A DNA stretch of 64,000 nucleotides from NCBI GenBank assembly GCA_963754955.1, contig CAVWHY010000012.1, positions 1,364,001 through 1,428,000 on the forward strand, written 5' to 3'. This stretch comes from CAVQJU01 sp963754955 (GTDB lineage: Bacteria; Acidobacteriota; Vicinamibacteria; Vicinamibacterales; CAVVIG01). Under the pieces are notes generated by a model. It did no database searches. It was not told the origin of the DNA and was given only the letters and a program-made list of their open reading frames with translations. The position numbers and the translations under genes are program-made. Below are positions 43,441 to 52,685 of this stretch, piece after piece. Every line of letters starts with the position of its first letter. Position 1 is the first letter of the stretch.

Positions 43441-46122
43441 TTACCGGCTGGCCTGGAGGCTGGCTCCGCCACCAGGGCCGCTGTCAGGGCCGCTGCCCAG
43501 GACGTCACCGGTGGAGACAAGCTTGACCCAGAGCGAACCGTTGCCTTTGTAGTACGAGGTGGCGCTGGCCTTGCGAAGTGCATCCAGGCTGCTCTGCTCC
43601 GTACCCGACGCTGCCGTGGTGAATCCCGGCAGCTCGAACATCACCCACGAACCGGCATCCAGTTCCTTCACGCTGAGGGCCAGGGACGGCCTTTCGGTGG
43701 TCACCTTGATCTCGGTACCCGCTCGTACGTTGGTTTCTCCGGTGACGGGGAAATCCTTGCCATTGCGGCTGAGAACGACTGGCGGCCCCGCGGGTGCAGC
43801 GGCGCCCAAGACCCCGTTTCTGGGGCCAACGAGACCACCGAGGCCACCCCTGCCAGCGCCCGGACCGCCAGCTACCGCAGCGCCGCCTCTACCGCCGGCA
43901 CCGGCGCCTGCGCCACGACCACCACCGCCGGCGGGGGCGCCAACAGTCATGCGCCCGACGTCGCCCTTGCACACCGCAGCGTTCCAGGTGGGCTTGATCT
44001 CGCAGGCGTCGTCGATGGCGATTCCGTCATTGTCGTCGTTGATGAGAATGAAGGAGTTCGGGACACCGTCGACCGAGCCGTCCAGGTCGTGGAAGACGGA
44101 GGTCTTATAGCTGCCATTGCCGTAATCGTCGTTGCTCCACTTGTACTCCATCGGCGGGAAATACACCGGCTTGGCGTTGACGAATTTCGCGCGCTGGATG
44201 GTGTTGTTGGAGCTCATGCCGAAGCTGGTATACAGCAGGTAGGAGATCGCTCCCGTCTTGCGGGTGGCGTTGTCCTGGAAATTCACGAAGGTGACATTGT
44301 CCAGTTCGTGATGGTAGTCGTAGAACTCGTAGCCGCGGATCGGGAAATCCGGCGAGTGCGGGTTCAGGCAAGCTGCGGCCGTAGGCCATTTCCGCCGGCG
44401 TCCTCGGGTTGCCGATGTTCTCGGTTTCGCCCACGAACCGCGAATCGACCACCCGTGACGTATAGGCGGAACGACCGAAGTTGCCGGACGCATGCGTGTA
44501 GCCAATGGCGTTGTCGGCCAGCTTCAGGTTCTTGAACATGTGCATCTCACCGCGCGCCCAGATGGCCGCTATTGCGGTTCTTGTAGCTGGTGAAATCCTC
44601 GAAGACCGACGCCACTTGAGGGCCGTTCGCGTCAGCGGGATTGGCAACGGAAATATGCCCGCCGACGGCGAAATGGCCATCGGCCCTGGGGCCGCGGTCC
44701 AACATGAAACTGTCAAAGTTCGAATGGGCGGTGTTGCCCTTGAACTCCCGCACCTGCGATTCGACGCGGCCAGGTCTTCGCACTGATCTCCGTGCCTTCG
44801 AACTTTCCCGTCGGATGCTCCGGCAAGGCGAACCAGAAACCTGTCGAATCGGACCCCGCGGCCACGTTGTCCCGGTAAATATTGTCCGGATTGGTGATCC
44901 AGAACGTCGACGCCGTGTTGTCGGACGGGATCAGGATGTCCTTGGCGTTCTGGCCGTCCGTAAGGAAGTTCTTGCCGTCCGCCGTTTTGAACGGAGCGAG
45001 GTTTGTCGGGACGCACGGCGCGTCCGGATGGCACTTGGTCAGGATCCCCAGGTTGTGGACGAACTGGTTGCCGTGCTCCACGGCGTCTTCGAGGAAGAAG
45101 CAGTGACCAATGTTGTTGTAGGTCACGTTGTTTTCAATGTCGAGGTAATTGGTGCCATGCACGGTCACGCAGCGGCTGTAGGTGTCGTGCACGGCGGAGT
45201 TCTTGATGTACTGCCCCTGCGCATCGCCGACCAGATGCCAGTGGATCGGATATCGCGCCAGGTGCATGTTCTGACCCATGCGATTGAGCTCGACGCCGTC
45301 GACCATCATCTTGCTCGCGCCCATCGCCATGATGTGGCCGCCAAAGAGGTTCGTGTCTGCGTCAGGCGACGCCTGGATCACGATATTGCGCGACAGCATG
45401 CCGACTTCGCCGCGTTCATCCACGTCGAACGTGATCTTGCCGAAGTGCATGTAGTCCAGTTTCTTGTCGAGCGTGATCGTGTTGCCGCGGATGGCCGCAA
45501 TGGTTCGCCGCTCTGCCTGATGGGGATCGAAATCGGTTGACGCGAGGACAATCACGTCGCCGACCCGCCAGCCAGCGGCGTTCAGGACGTCAATCGAGGT
45601 GCTGCCGGCTTCGGCGGTCCTGGACAGCTTCGTCCAGGAGTTCGTCCGGTTGCCGTGCAGGCTGAGGGTTCCACCCATCAGCATGATCCCGCGGTCACTG
45701 CGGTCACTCGTGACACTCGCTGCGGGAACACTGATGTCTTCGTCTTTGACGTTGTCGGTGAGGGTAATGGTCGCCTTGCGCGTGTGGGGTTTGGCTTCCG
45801 TGCCGATCTCCAACGCCCCGTGCACCATGATCCACTCGGTGGTCAGCTCCAGATCCTTGTTATCCGCGAAGCTGAGCGTGCCGTCGAGTTTGACGCCATG
45901 CAGCGGCGGCGGACTGACGTCGAGGATGACGTTCATATCCTTCTCAATGGTGACCACGTCGTCTTTGGCGGGCACCTTCTTGTCAGGCCAGGTGGCAGGA
46001 TCAGACCAGCGGCTGGCCGCCGGCGATCCAGCAGTCTGCGCGTGAACGACAGCGAATGCGCTGACGAGCAGGACTGCTGGCAGGAGCGAAGCAAGAAGGA
46101 ACGAGCGATGTTGCGTACTCAC
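43441..46122 (-). CDS. Secreted G8-domain / beta-helix protein, CEMIP/TMEM2-like (three frameshifts)
   Basis: About 893 residues from GTG 46122 behind CGGAGG. The signal peptide (LLASLLPAVLLVSAFAVVHA) is followed by a G8 domain (WSDPATWPDKKVPAKDDVV, IVLASTDFDPHQAERRTIAA). A right-handed beta-helix follows with RYPIHWHLVGDAQGQYIKNS, YSRCVTVHGTNYLDIENNV and NNIGHCFFLEDAVEHGNQFV. These blocks closely match vertebrate CEMIP and TMEM2 (HFHLAGD, FSRCVTVHGSN, LGHCFFTEDG in the human protein), which depolymerise hyaluronan. Later parts include FMLDRGPRADGHFAVGGHIS and a Gly/Ala-rich linker (GGGGRGAGAGAGGRGG) before a C-terminal beta domain. Indels lie near 44768, 44565 and 44370. The role is probably a secreted polysaccharide-active enzyme; the substrate is unproven. 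Confidence 0.82.
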
Positions 46123-46418
46123 GGAATCAACCTCCGTACTCGAAGACGACCAAGAACCGCGGCAGCAAAGCATAGCGCGAGAATCCGGCGCAGCAAAACA
46201 TCAGGCAAACGTGCTGTCCGAGACTCTCGAACGGAAGAATGCGGGCGTCTGCCATATCCGACAGTAGCAGCTCGGGCAGGTGCTCTCGACGACTGCGTTG
46301 GTCGTAGCTGCCAACGGCTGCGCTGACGAAAACGTCTGCGCGCGCTTTGACAACATGACAACGACGGCGGCCTTCGCAGGGCGGCCGTCGATGGCTCTGA
46401 ATTATTGATTCTAGAAGG

Positions 46419-46478
46419 TGGTGCGGAAGCGGGGGTTCGAACCCCGACGGTATTGCTACCGCCAGCCTCTCAAGCTGG
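46419..46478 (-). repeat. 3'-half copy of tRNA-Leu(GAG): att-like direct repeat
   Basis: These 60 bases match 49032-49091 with only two differences. On the minus strand they cover the anticodon arm (loop TTGAGAG), the variable arm, the T arm (GGTTCGAACC), the 3' acceptor strand and CCA. The 5' half of a tRNA is missing: the bases that should form the D arm and 5' acceptor do not. It is therefore not a working tRNA but a displaced 3' end, as left at the far side of an integrated element. Confidence 0.85.
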
Positions 46479-46717
46479 CTGATTTGCCGTGCTGTCGCGA
46501 ACTGACGCGTATCCCGCGGACGGAGGTCGTGCGGGAGCTTGCGGAAGCGAACACCAGCGACGATTCCATTCGCACAATTCGCACACGCCGACCGGGCACT
46601 TGCTGGGTGCAGGGTTAGGGCCACGGTTGATCGGCGCGTGCAATTCCCGCAATATCCCGGAAGACCCGCAGGGAGCCGGTGGGCTCGGGTATAGTGAGCG
46701 GTCGGAAGACGCCACCG

Positions 46718-48082
46718 GTGTCCGTGACCTCAATCGATCCCGTCGAACGGCGCGTGGCTGCTGCGCCAGCTCAGACCATCTCGCCGGAGCGCGCCGCCAG
46801 CTTCGTCGCTTCGGACATGTGGCTGGACTACGGTACCGGGCTGTGCCAGCCCGACCGTTTCGACCGCGCACTGGCCGCCCGCGTCCGCGAAGTCTCGAAC
46901 GTCAAGATCCGCCACTGCCTGACGATGCGGCCTCGTGCTGTGCTGGACGCCGACCCCGAGGGCGAACACGTCCATACGTTCAGCCTGCACTTCTCCGGCT
47001 ACGACCGGAAGAAACACGACGAGGGGCGGTGCCACTACATCCCCGTCAATCTCGGCGAGATCTCTGACTACTACCGGCGGTTCATGGCCCCGTCGGACAT
47101 CGTCGTGTTTAAAACCTGTCCGGTGGACGAGCACGGCTACTTCAATCTCAGCGCCGCCAACCTGTGGCATCGCGCCATCGTCGAACGCGCCCGCATGGTT
47201 ATCGTCGAGACGAGCGAGCGGCTGCCGTACGTCTACGGCGAGGGGACAAGCCTCCACATCAGCGAAGTGGACTACGTGATCGAAGGCACCGACGATGCCC
47301 CAGCGCCGGAGCTACCGAATCCGCCGGTTCGTGACGTCGACGCCGCGGTCGGGCGGCTCATCGCCTCGGAGATCGAGGACGGGGATTGCCTGCAGATCGG
47401 GATCGGCGCCATGCCCAACGCCGTGTGCGCGTTGCTCGTCGAAAGCGGCGTGCGCAACCTCGGTGTCCACACCGAGATGATGACGGACGGCCTCGCCGAG
47501 CTCTACAAGGCCGGCCAGATCACCGGTGCGAGAAAGCAGTTGAATCCGGGCAAGGTGGTGTACACGTTTGCCCTCGGCTCACACCAGCTGTACGCGACGC
47601 TCGACCGCAATGCTGATATGCACTGTTGTCCGGTGGAATACACGAATTCGCCGCACATCATCATGCAGAACGCTCACGTGGTGTCGATCCAGAACACCAC
47701 CCAGGTCGACCTGCAGGGACAGGCCGCGTCCGAGTCCGACGGTCACCGCCACATCAGCGGCACCGGTGGTCAACTGCAGTTCGTGCGCGGAGCATACGCC
47801 TCGAAGGGCGGCAAGTCGTTCATCTGCTTGTCGTCGACCTACGACAAGCGCGGCGATCGCCGCAGCCGGATCGTTCTCGACCTGACGGCGGGCAACATTG
47901 TGACGACGCCGCGCTCCGACATCATGTACGTCGTCACCGAGTACGGGATGGCCAACCTGAAGGGTAAATCGATCGCGGAGCGCGCCAAGGCCCTCATCGG
48001 GATTGCGCATCCGGACTTCCAGGAGCAGCTGGAGCGGCAGGCGCACGAGCACCGTCTCATCCCGCGTGGCGTCTCGTTCTGA
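46718..48082 (+). CDS. Acetyl-CoA hydrolase/CoA-transferase family protein
   Basis: About 454 residues (GTG 46718 chosen; GTG 46679 is possible). The family is that of 4-hydroxybutyrate/butyryl-CoA:acetate CoA-transferases and acetyl-CoA hydrolases. Landmarks are WLDYGTGLCQPDRFDRALAA, FKTCPVDEHGYFNLSAANLW, LQIGIGAMPNAVCALLVESG and LGVHTEMMTDGLAELYKAG (Glu in HTEM is the CoA-ester-forming residue by family comparison). IMQNAHVVSIQNTTQVDLQG and TPRSDIMYVVTEYGMANLKG follow. The length is normal. A TATAGT box lies at 46690-46695. It precedes an enoyl-CoA hydratase gene by 25 bases, suggesting a short-chain acyl-CoA route. Confidence 0.9.
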   Translation: MSVTSIDPVERRVAAAPAQTISPERAASFVASDMWLDYGTGLCQPDRFDRALAARVREVSNVKIRHCLTMRPRAVLDADPEGEHVHTFSLHFSGYDRKKHDEGRCHYIPVNLGEISDYYRRFMAPSDIVVFKTCPVDEHGYFNLSAANLWHRAIVERARMVIVETSERLPYVYGEGTSLHISEVDYVIEGTDDAPAPELPNPPVRDVDAAVGRLIASEIEDGDCLQIGIGAMPNAVCALLVESGVRNLGVHTEMMTDGLAELYKAGQITGARKQLNPGKVVYTFALGSHQLYATLDRNADMHCCPVEYTNSPHIIMQNAHVVSIQNTTQVDLQGQAASESDGHRHISGTGGQLQFVRGAYASKGGKSFICLSSTYDKRGDRRSRIVLDLTAGNIVTTPRSDIMYVVTEYGMANLKGKSIAERAKALIGIAHPDFQEQLERQAHEHRLIPRGVSF

Positions 48083-48107
48083 CGCGATCGAGAAAGAAGA
48101 ACGGACC

Positions 48108-48914
48108 ATGACATCAGCTGCAACGACCGCTGCCGAGGCCATCCTGCTGTGCGAAACGGCCGACGGCATCGCCACGCTGACCCTCAATCGCCCGGCGCAG
48201 TTCAACGCGCTATCGGGTGCGCTGATCGACGAGCTGCAGTTGGCGCTCGACCGACTGGCCCAGGATACGAGTGTCCGGGTCGTCGTGCTCGCGGCGCGCG
48301 GGCGCGGGTTTTGCGCCGGTCACGATCTCAAGGAGCTTCGCGTCATGGGCGACGTGGCGGAGGTGGAGGCGTTGTTCGCTCGTTGCAGCCGCATGATGCT
48401 GACGCTCGCGCGGCTGCCGCAGGCGGTGGTCGCGAAGGTGCACGGTCTGGCCACTGCGGCTGGCTGTCAGCTCGTGGCCACCTGCGACCTGGCTGTCGCA
48501 TCGTCGGCTGCGACCTTCGCCACGCCCGGCGTCAACATCGGCGCCTTCTGCGCCACTCCCGGCGTGGCGCTCGGCCGGGCTGTCGGCCGGAAGCACGCCA
48601 TGGAAATGCTGCTGACCGGCGAGGCGATCAGCGCGAATCGCGCCCGCGAGATCGGCCTGGTCAACCGCGTGGCAGCCCCCGAGGCGCTCGACGCCGAAGT
48701 CGAGTCGCTGTCCCGCCTGATCGCGTCGAAGTCACCGGCGGCCATCGCCACGGGCAAGCAGGTGTTCTACCGCCAACTCGAGTTGCAGCTGGACGAGGCG
48801 TACGTGTTCGCTGGGCACGCGATCGCCTGCGACTTCGTCGGTGCCGACGGGAAGGAAGGCGTCGAGGCCTTCCTGGGCAAACACACTCCGCGGTGGGCGG
48901 ATAGGAAGTATTAG
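48108..48914 (+). CDS. Enoyl-CoA hydratase/isomerase family protein
   Basis: 268 residues of the crotonase fold. The oxyanion-hole segments are RGRGFCAGHDLKELRVMG and HGLATAAGCQLVATCDLAVA. The usual second Glu of hydratases (in the GAGxxL/E helix) is replaced around TPGVNIGAFCATPGVALGRA, as in the ECHDC3-like subgroup, so it may be an isomerase or thioester hydrolase and not a hydratase. The C-terminal helices (GKQVFYRQLELQLDEAYVFA) are complete. It lies directly behind the CoA-transferase inside the tRNA-bounded segment. Confidence 0.88.
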   Translation: MTSAATTAAEAILLCETADGIATLTLNRPAQFNALSGALIDELQLALDRLAQDTSVRVVVLAARGRGFCAGHDLKELRVMGDVAEVEALFARCSRMMLTLARLPQAVVAKVHGLATAAGCQLVATCDLAVASSAATFATPGVNIGAFCATPGVALGRAVGRKHAMEMLLTGEAISANRAREIGLVNRVAAPEALDAEVESLSRLIASKSPAAIATGKQVFYRQLELQLDEAYVFAGHAIACDFVGADGKEGVEAFLGKHTPRWADRKY

Positions 48915-49031
48915 GGTCGCTGGTCGACGAAAGCTCGTTGTGCGACCTTGGCCGTCGCATACACCCGCAAACGCGCCCCTCGGCGTGCGTTTCGGCTGCT
49001 GCATCGAATTCCGTGCTAACTGAATCTAAGT

Positions 49032-49118
49032 TGGTGCGGAAGCGGGGATTCGAACCCCGACGGTATTGCTACCGCCAGCCCCTCAAGCTGGTGCGTCTGC
49101 CAGTTCCGCCACTTCCGC
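49032..49118 (-). tRNA. tRNA-Leu (GAG), CCA encoded
   Basis: On the minus strand: acceptor GCGGAAG pairs with CTTCCGC; D arm GGCGGAACTGGCAGACGC; anticodon stem CCAGC/GCTGG with loop TTGAGGG (anticodon GAG, reading CUC/CUU Leu); a long variable arm as required for Leu; T arm CGGGGTTCGAATCCCCG; discriminator A and an encoded CCA at 49032-49034. All arms pair. The anticodon-to-3' part is duplicated 2.6 kb to the left. Confidence 0.95.
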
Positions 49119-49417
49119 AAGTGGGAGTTTTCCAGCGGGCGGACCGGCCAACCTGGCCCACAACCGGTCACCGCCGGAGACTACCAGTCCAGTTTATGCG
49201 AAGCGTCCGGCGGGGACAACAGACCGTCCACGGTGCATGCGGACATTCCTGCAGATACTTCGGTGACGGCCGGAGCGGCATTCCTGAAGCATCTCGTCTT
49301 CCTTGAAGGCCCGCTTGCGTTTGACGTCCAACCTTGACTGTGTCTGTGGTCGAACTGCGAGCCCTGAGTACTCGTCCGCGCTCACGCGTGCGTCATCTCG
49401 ATGGACAAGGAGTGTTT
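49119..49417. other. Gap upstream of tRNA-Leu
   Basis: About 300 bases between the tRNA 5' end and the lipoprotein gene. It should hold the tRNA promoter on the minus strand and the lipoprotein promoter on the plus strand. I see no gene and no clear consensus box apart from the AAGGAG ribosome site at 49407-49412. Confidence 0.45.
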
Positions 49418-49991
49418 ATGCCCGTGCGTGCCTCGTTCGCCGCCGTCGTTTTGGTCGCGGGACCCATCTTCGCCGTCGGCCTGTAGTCAGGCGGGTCAGT
49501 CCACGTCACCGACGGCGCCTACGTCCACTCCATCCGTCGCGCCGTCCGCGGCGTCGTCATCGCTTGTCGTCGCGGCTGCGGCACCGAAGCAAGTGCCCTT
49601 CAAAGGAACGATGCAAGGCATCGACACCGACTCGGACGGTACGTCGAGCACGCTGGTGGTGACGACTGACGGCTCGGGCAACGGTATCCATTTGGGGCGA
49701 TTCTCGTTCACACAACGTGTGACGCTAATCTTCGCGGCAGGGAGAACGACGGGTGCGGCTCATTTTGTCGCGGCGAATGGAGACCGCATCGACACGACGG
49801 TCGCCGGGTCGGGTCACCCGACGGCACCCGGTGAATTCGACATCACGGATGTCCACACCATCACTGGTGGCACGGGTCGGTTCGCGGGAGCCCAGGGCAT
49901 TTTTACGGTGACGCGTGTCGCAAGCGGCATCACGTTCACCACCTCCGGCACATACGAAGGGACCATTACCTCCCCGGGGGCCGCTCACTAG
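49418..49991 (+). CDS. Lipoprotein with allene-oxide-cyclase-barrel-like beta domain (one frameshift)
   Basis: About 190 residues. ATG 49418 follows AAGGAG. The signal peptide reads SFAAVVLVAGPIFAVGL and then hits a TAG; one indel near 49485 restores ACSQAGQSTSPT with Cys in lipobox position. After a Thr/Ser/Pro linker the mature domain reads VPFKGTMQGIDTDSDGTSST, IHLGRFSFTQRVTLIFAAGR, EFDITDVHTITGGTGRFAGA and TFTTSGTYEGTITSPG. This beta pattern (TITGGTGRFAGATG, GTYEGTI) is widespread in small exported barrel proteins. The function is unknown. Confidence 0.65.
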
Positions 49992-50030
49992 CCGCTCCTC
50001 TGTGCCGTCGTAAACGCAATAGCGGACGCG

Positions 50031-50425
50031 CTACTTGATGACGCCGTATTTCTGCGCCCGCGACAGCCACTCGTCCTGGTCGATCAACCGGGCACGTCCC
50101 GCGGCAGCCGCCACTTCGCCGCTTCGTCGAACGGCCCGCCCTTCGCCTTCATGTCCTTCAGCGCGATGTGCATCGCGCCGATGCCGATGTCGTCGATATG
50201 GTAGAAGGCCATGTCCACGCCCCTGGCGTGCCACTCGGCGGCGGGGCCGCTCGAGCCGATCATCAGCGGCTTCTTCAGCGCCGCCTTCGCGCGCTGCTGC
50301 TGATCGAGCGTGAACCCGTTGATGAAGAATGCGTCGGCGCCCGCGTCCGATAACGCGGCCAGCACGTCGAGCGTTTCCGCCTCGGCGTAGCCCTTTGCCG
50401 GCCGGTCGGTTCGCGCCGTCAACAT
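50031..50425 (-). pseudogene. C-terminal fragment of an isocitrate lyase/PEP mutase-family protein
   Basis: About 130 residues remain: LTARTDRPAKGYAEAETLDV, LAALSDAGADAFFINGFTLD, KPLMIGSSGPAAEWHARGVD and, after an indel near 50103, ARLIDQDEWLSRAQKYGVIK. TARTD followed by an AGAD(A)xF block is the second half of the PEP mutase/isocitrate lyase TIM barrel. The N-terminal barrel with the catalytic DxDxGY and KxCxH-type loops is absent: upstream, the frame reaches the divergent nucleotidase promoter within 35 bases. The gene is therefore truncated, not just frameshifted. Confidence 0.6.
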
Positions 50426-50459
50426 ACGCGGCCGGCGTGATGCGGTATCGTGTCAGTAC

Positions 50460-52223
50460 ATGTGGCGCAGACGACTCCTTCCGGCGCTTGCCGCGCTCGC
50501 GATCGGCTGCACGAGCAGCGCGCGCCGTCCGTCGATCGCGCCCGACTCGCCAGCCAGGAAAACCGTCACCCTCTCGATTGTCGGCACCAACGACCTGCAC
50601 GGCGGCATCCTGCAGCGTGAGGATCGTGGAGGGCTCGCGCTGCTCGGCGGTTACGTCGCCAACCTGCGCGCGGCCCGGGCCAGAGACGGTGGAGCCGTCC
50701 TGCTCGTCGACGCCGGCGACATGTTCCAGGGCACGCTCGAGTCGAACCTGACCGAGGGCTCGGCCGTGGTCGCAGCCTACAACACGCTCGGTTACGCCGC
50801 CGCCGCCATCGGCAACCACGAATTCGACTTCGGTCCGGTCGGTCCGCCGTCCACGCCGCAGCGGCCCGACGACGATCCCCGAGGCGCGTTGAAGGCGCGC
50901 GCCGCGCAGGCTGCCTTTCCATTTCTCGCCGCGAACCTGATCGACGCCGGAACGGGCCGGCCGGTGGATTTCAAGAATGTCAGGCCCTCTACCGTCGTCA
51001 CCGCGGCAGGCGTGCGGGTCGGCATCGTCGGTGTCATGACGACGAGAGCGCTGTTCACGACGATTGCCGCCAACGTCCACGGTCTTCGCGTCGCACCGCT
51101 CGCGGAAACCATTGAAGCGGAAGCCAGGCGGCTGAGAGCCGGGGGCGCCACCATGATCGTCGTGGCGGCGCACGCGGGCGGCCGATGCACGGATTTCTCG
51201 AACCCGCGCGACGTCTCGTCCTGCGATCCGAACGACGAGATCATCCCGGTCGCGCGCGCGCTGCCGGCAGGGCTCGTCGATGTCATCGTGGCCGGCCACA
51301 CACACCTCTCGATGGGGCACCAGGTTCAGGACATCGCGATCTCGGAGGCCTTCTCAGGCGGCCGGTCGTTCGGCCGCATCGACGTCGTCGTGAATGCGGC
51401 AACGAAGCGGGTCGTCGAACTCCGCAGCTTCGCGCCGCGCGACCTGTGCGCGCGTGTGGACCCGGGCACGGCTCGCTGCGATCCGGGAGGCGCACGCGGA
51501 TCCCGCGTGACGGCGGAGTACGAAGGCGCGGTCGTGAAACCCGACCCGCAAATCGAAAAAGCCATCGAACCGGGCGTCAGGGCCGCGGTCGCGCAGAAGG
51601 CGTTACCGGTCGGCATCACGATCGCGACGCCGATCCGCCGCGAGACGGGAAAAGGCGAATCGCCGCTTGGAAATTTCGTCGAGGCTGCCTATCTCGCCGC
51701 GATGCCGGGCGCGGACGTCGTCATCAACAACACCGACGGCGCGCTCCGCGCGGACCTGCCGGCCGGCCCGCTGACCTACGGCGCCGTCTTCGAGATGATG
51801 CCGTTCGACAATCGCCTGGTGGCGTTTCACCTGAGCGGCGCCGACGTCCGCCGCCTGGTGACGACGTGGGTTCGCGCGATTTTCCCGGCGCTACCGGGCC
51901 TGGCCGGCCTGCGCGCACGCGTGGCGTGCAAGGGAAACACGCTCGACGTCACGTTGTTGCGGCCGGACGACGTCCCGATCAGAGACGACGAGCGGCTGCT
52001 GGTCGCGACGCCGGACTTCCTGGCGACCGGCGGGGACCGCGTCTTCGAATCGGTCGCGCCGCCGGACGGCTTTGCCGTAGAGCGCGACGCGGGCGCCGTC
52101 CGCGACGTGATCGTCGACGCGTTGAACCGGCGCGGCGGAATCCTGCGTGAGGACCAGCTGGTCGACCCGGCGAATCCGCACTGGACTCTGCCGGGACCTC
52201 GGCCGGTGACGTGCGGCGGGTGA
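50460..52223 (+). CDS. UshA-like 5'-nucleotidase / 2',3'-cyclic phosphodiesterase lipoprotein
   Basis: 587 residues. A lipoprotein-type signal (LPALAALAIGCTSSA) is followed by a metallophosphatase domain: LSIVGTNDLHGGILQR, LLVDAGDMFQGTLESN, AAIGNHEFDFGPVG, MIVVAAHAGGRC and DVIVAGHTHLSMGH (all dimetal ligands present). The C-terminal 5'-nucleotidase domain then follows (ESPLGNFVEAAYLAAMPGAD, VVINNTDGALRADLPAGPLT, YGAVFEMMPFDNRLVAFHLS). The length is normal for UshA-type periplasmic enzymes that scavenge nucleotides. A TATCGT box at 50446-50451 lies 8 bases before the ATG, so it is probably leaderless. Confidence 0.93.
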   Translation: MWRRRLLPALAALAIGCTSSARRPSIAPDSPARKTVTLSIVGTNDLHGGILQREDRGGLALLGGYVANLRAARARDGGAVLLVDAGDMFQGTLESNLTEGSAVVAAYNTLGYAAAAIGNHEFDFGPVGPPSTPQRPDDDPRGALKARAAQAAFPFLAANLIDAGTGRPVDFKNVRPSTVVTAAGVRVGIVGVMTTRALFTTIAANVHGLRVAPLAETIEAEARRLRAGGATMIVVAAHAGGRCTDFSNPRDVSSCDPNDEIIPVARALPAGLVDVIVAGHTHLSMGHQVQDIAISEAFSGGRSFGRIDVVVNAATKRVVELRSFAPRDLCARVDPGTARCDPGGARGSRVTAEYEGAVVKPDPQIEKAIEPGVRAAVAQKALPVGITIATPIRRETGKGESPLGNFVEAAYLAAMPGADVVINNTDGALRADLPAGPLTYGAVFEMMPFDNRLVAFHLSGADVRRLVTTWVRAIFPALPGLAGLRARVACKGNTLDVTLLRPDDVPIRDDERLLVATPDFLATGGDRVFESVAPPDGFAVERDAGAVRDVIVDALNRRGGILREDQLVDPANPHWTLPGPRPVTCGG

Positions 52224-52236
52224 GGTCCGGTTGGAC

Positions 52237-52254
52237 GTCCGGCTAAAGCCGGAC
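52237..52254. terminator. Intergenic palindrome / possible terminator (GTCCGGC type)
   Basis: A 7-bp perfect stem GTCCGGC/GCCGGAC with loop TAAA lies between the convergent nucleotidase and secG genes. It has no T-tract and is followed by GCTACGGCACC. It resembles dispersed intergenic palindromes and may also act as a bidirectional transcription stop. Confidence 0.6.
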
Positions 52255-52280
52255 GCTACGGCACCGGACGCCGACGGACG

Positions 52281-52664
52281 CTATTTCGCGGGGGCCGGCG
52301 GCGGCGCTTCCGCGGGGGCTGTCGCAGGTGCCGCGGGCGCTGCCGGCGAAGTTGCGGGCGCGGCCGGCGGCGTAGCGGGCTTGGCCGCGGGCGGCGGACC
52401 GGCCGTGCCGCTGACGAGCGAACCAGGGCCCCGCTGGCCGAGAATCGCCAGCGCCAGCGCGAGCACCATGAAGAGCACGGCGAAGATGGTGGTGAGCTTG
52501 GTCATCAGCGTGGCGCCGGCGCGTGCGCCGAACGCCGTCTGGCTCGAACCGCCGCCGAACGCGCTGGCCATGTCGCCGCCCTTGCCCTGCTGCAGGAGGA
52601 TGACCAGCAGCAGCATCAGGCAGACCAGCACGTAGAGAACCATGAGCGAGTAGTAAAGAATCAT
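52281..52664 (-). CDS. secG: Preprotein translocase subunit SecG
   Basis: 127 residues. Two membrane helices flank the family's glycine-rich loop: LMVLYVLVCLMLLLVILLQQ, then GKGGDMASAFGGGSSQTAFG, then KLTTIFAVLFMVLALALAIL. A Pro/Ala-rich C-terminal tail (about 45 residues) is longer than in E. coli. SecG assists SecYE in protein export. It follows tpiA by about 20 bases; secG after tpiA is a classic bacterial arrangement. Confidence 0.95.
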   Translation of the reverse strand: MILYYSLMVLYVLVCLMLLLVILLQQGKGGDMASAFGGGSSQTAFGARAGATLMTKLTTIFAVLFMVLALALAILGQRGPGSLVSGTAGPPPAAKPATPPAAPATSPAAPAAPATAPAEAPPPAPAK

Positions 52665-52685
52665 GCTCTTATACCGAACTCTGAA

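Noticed and set aside
46419..46510. A second functional tRNA-Leu
   Set aside because: The anticodon and T arms are present but there is no 5' acceptor strand or D arm able to pair, so it is only a 3' half.
46480..49031. Integrase or transposase inside the tRNA-bounded segment
   Set aside because: Both strands were checked; only the CoA-transferase and crotonase-fold genes are convincing.
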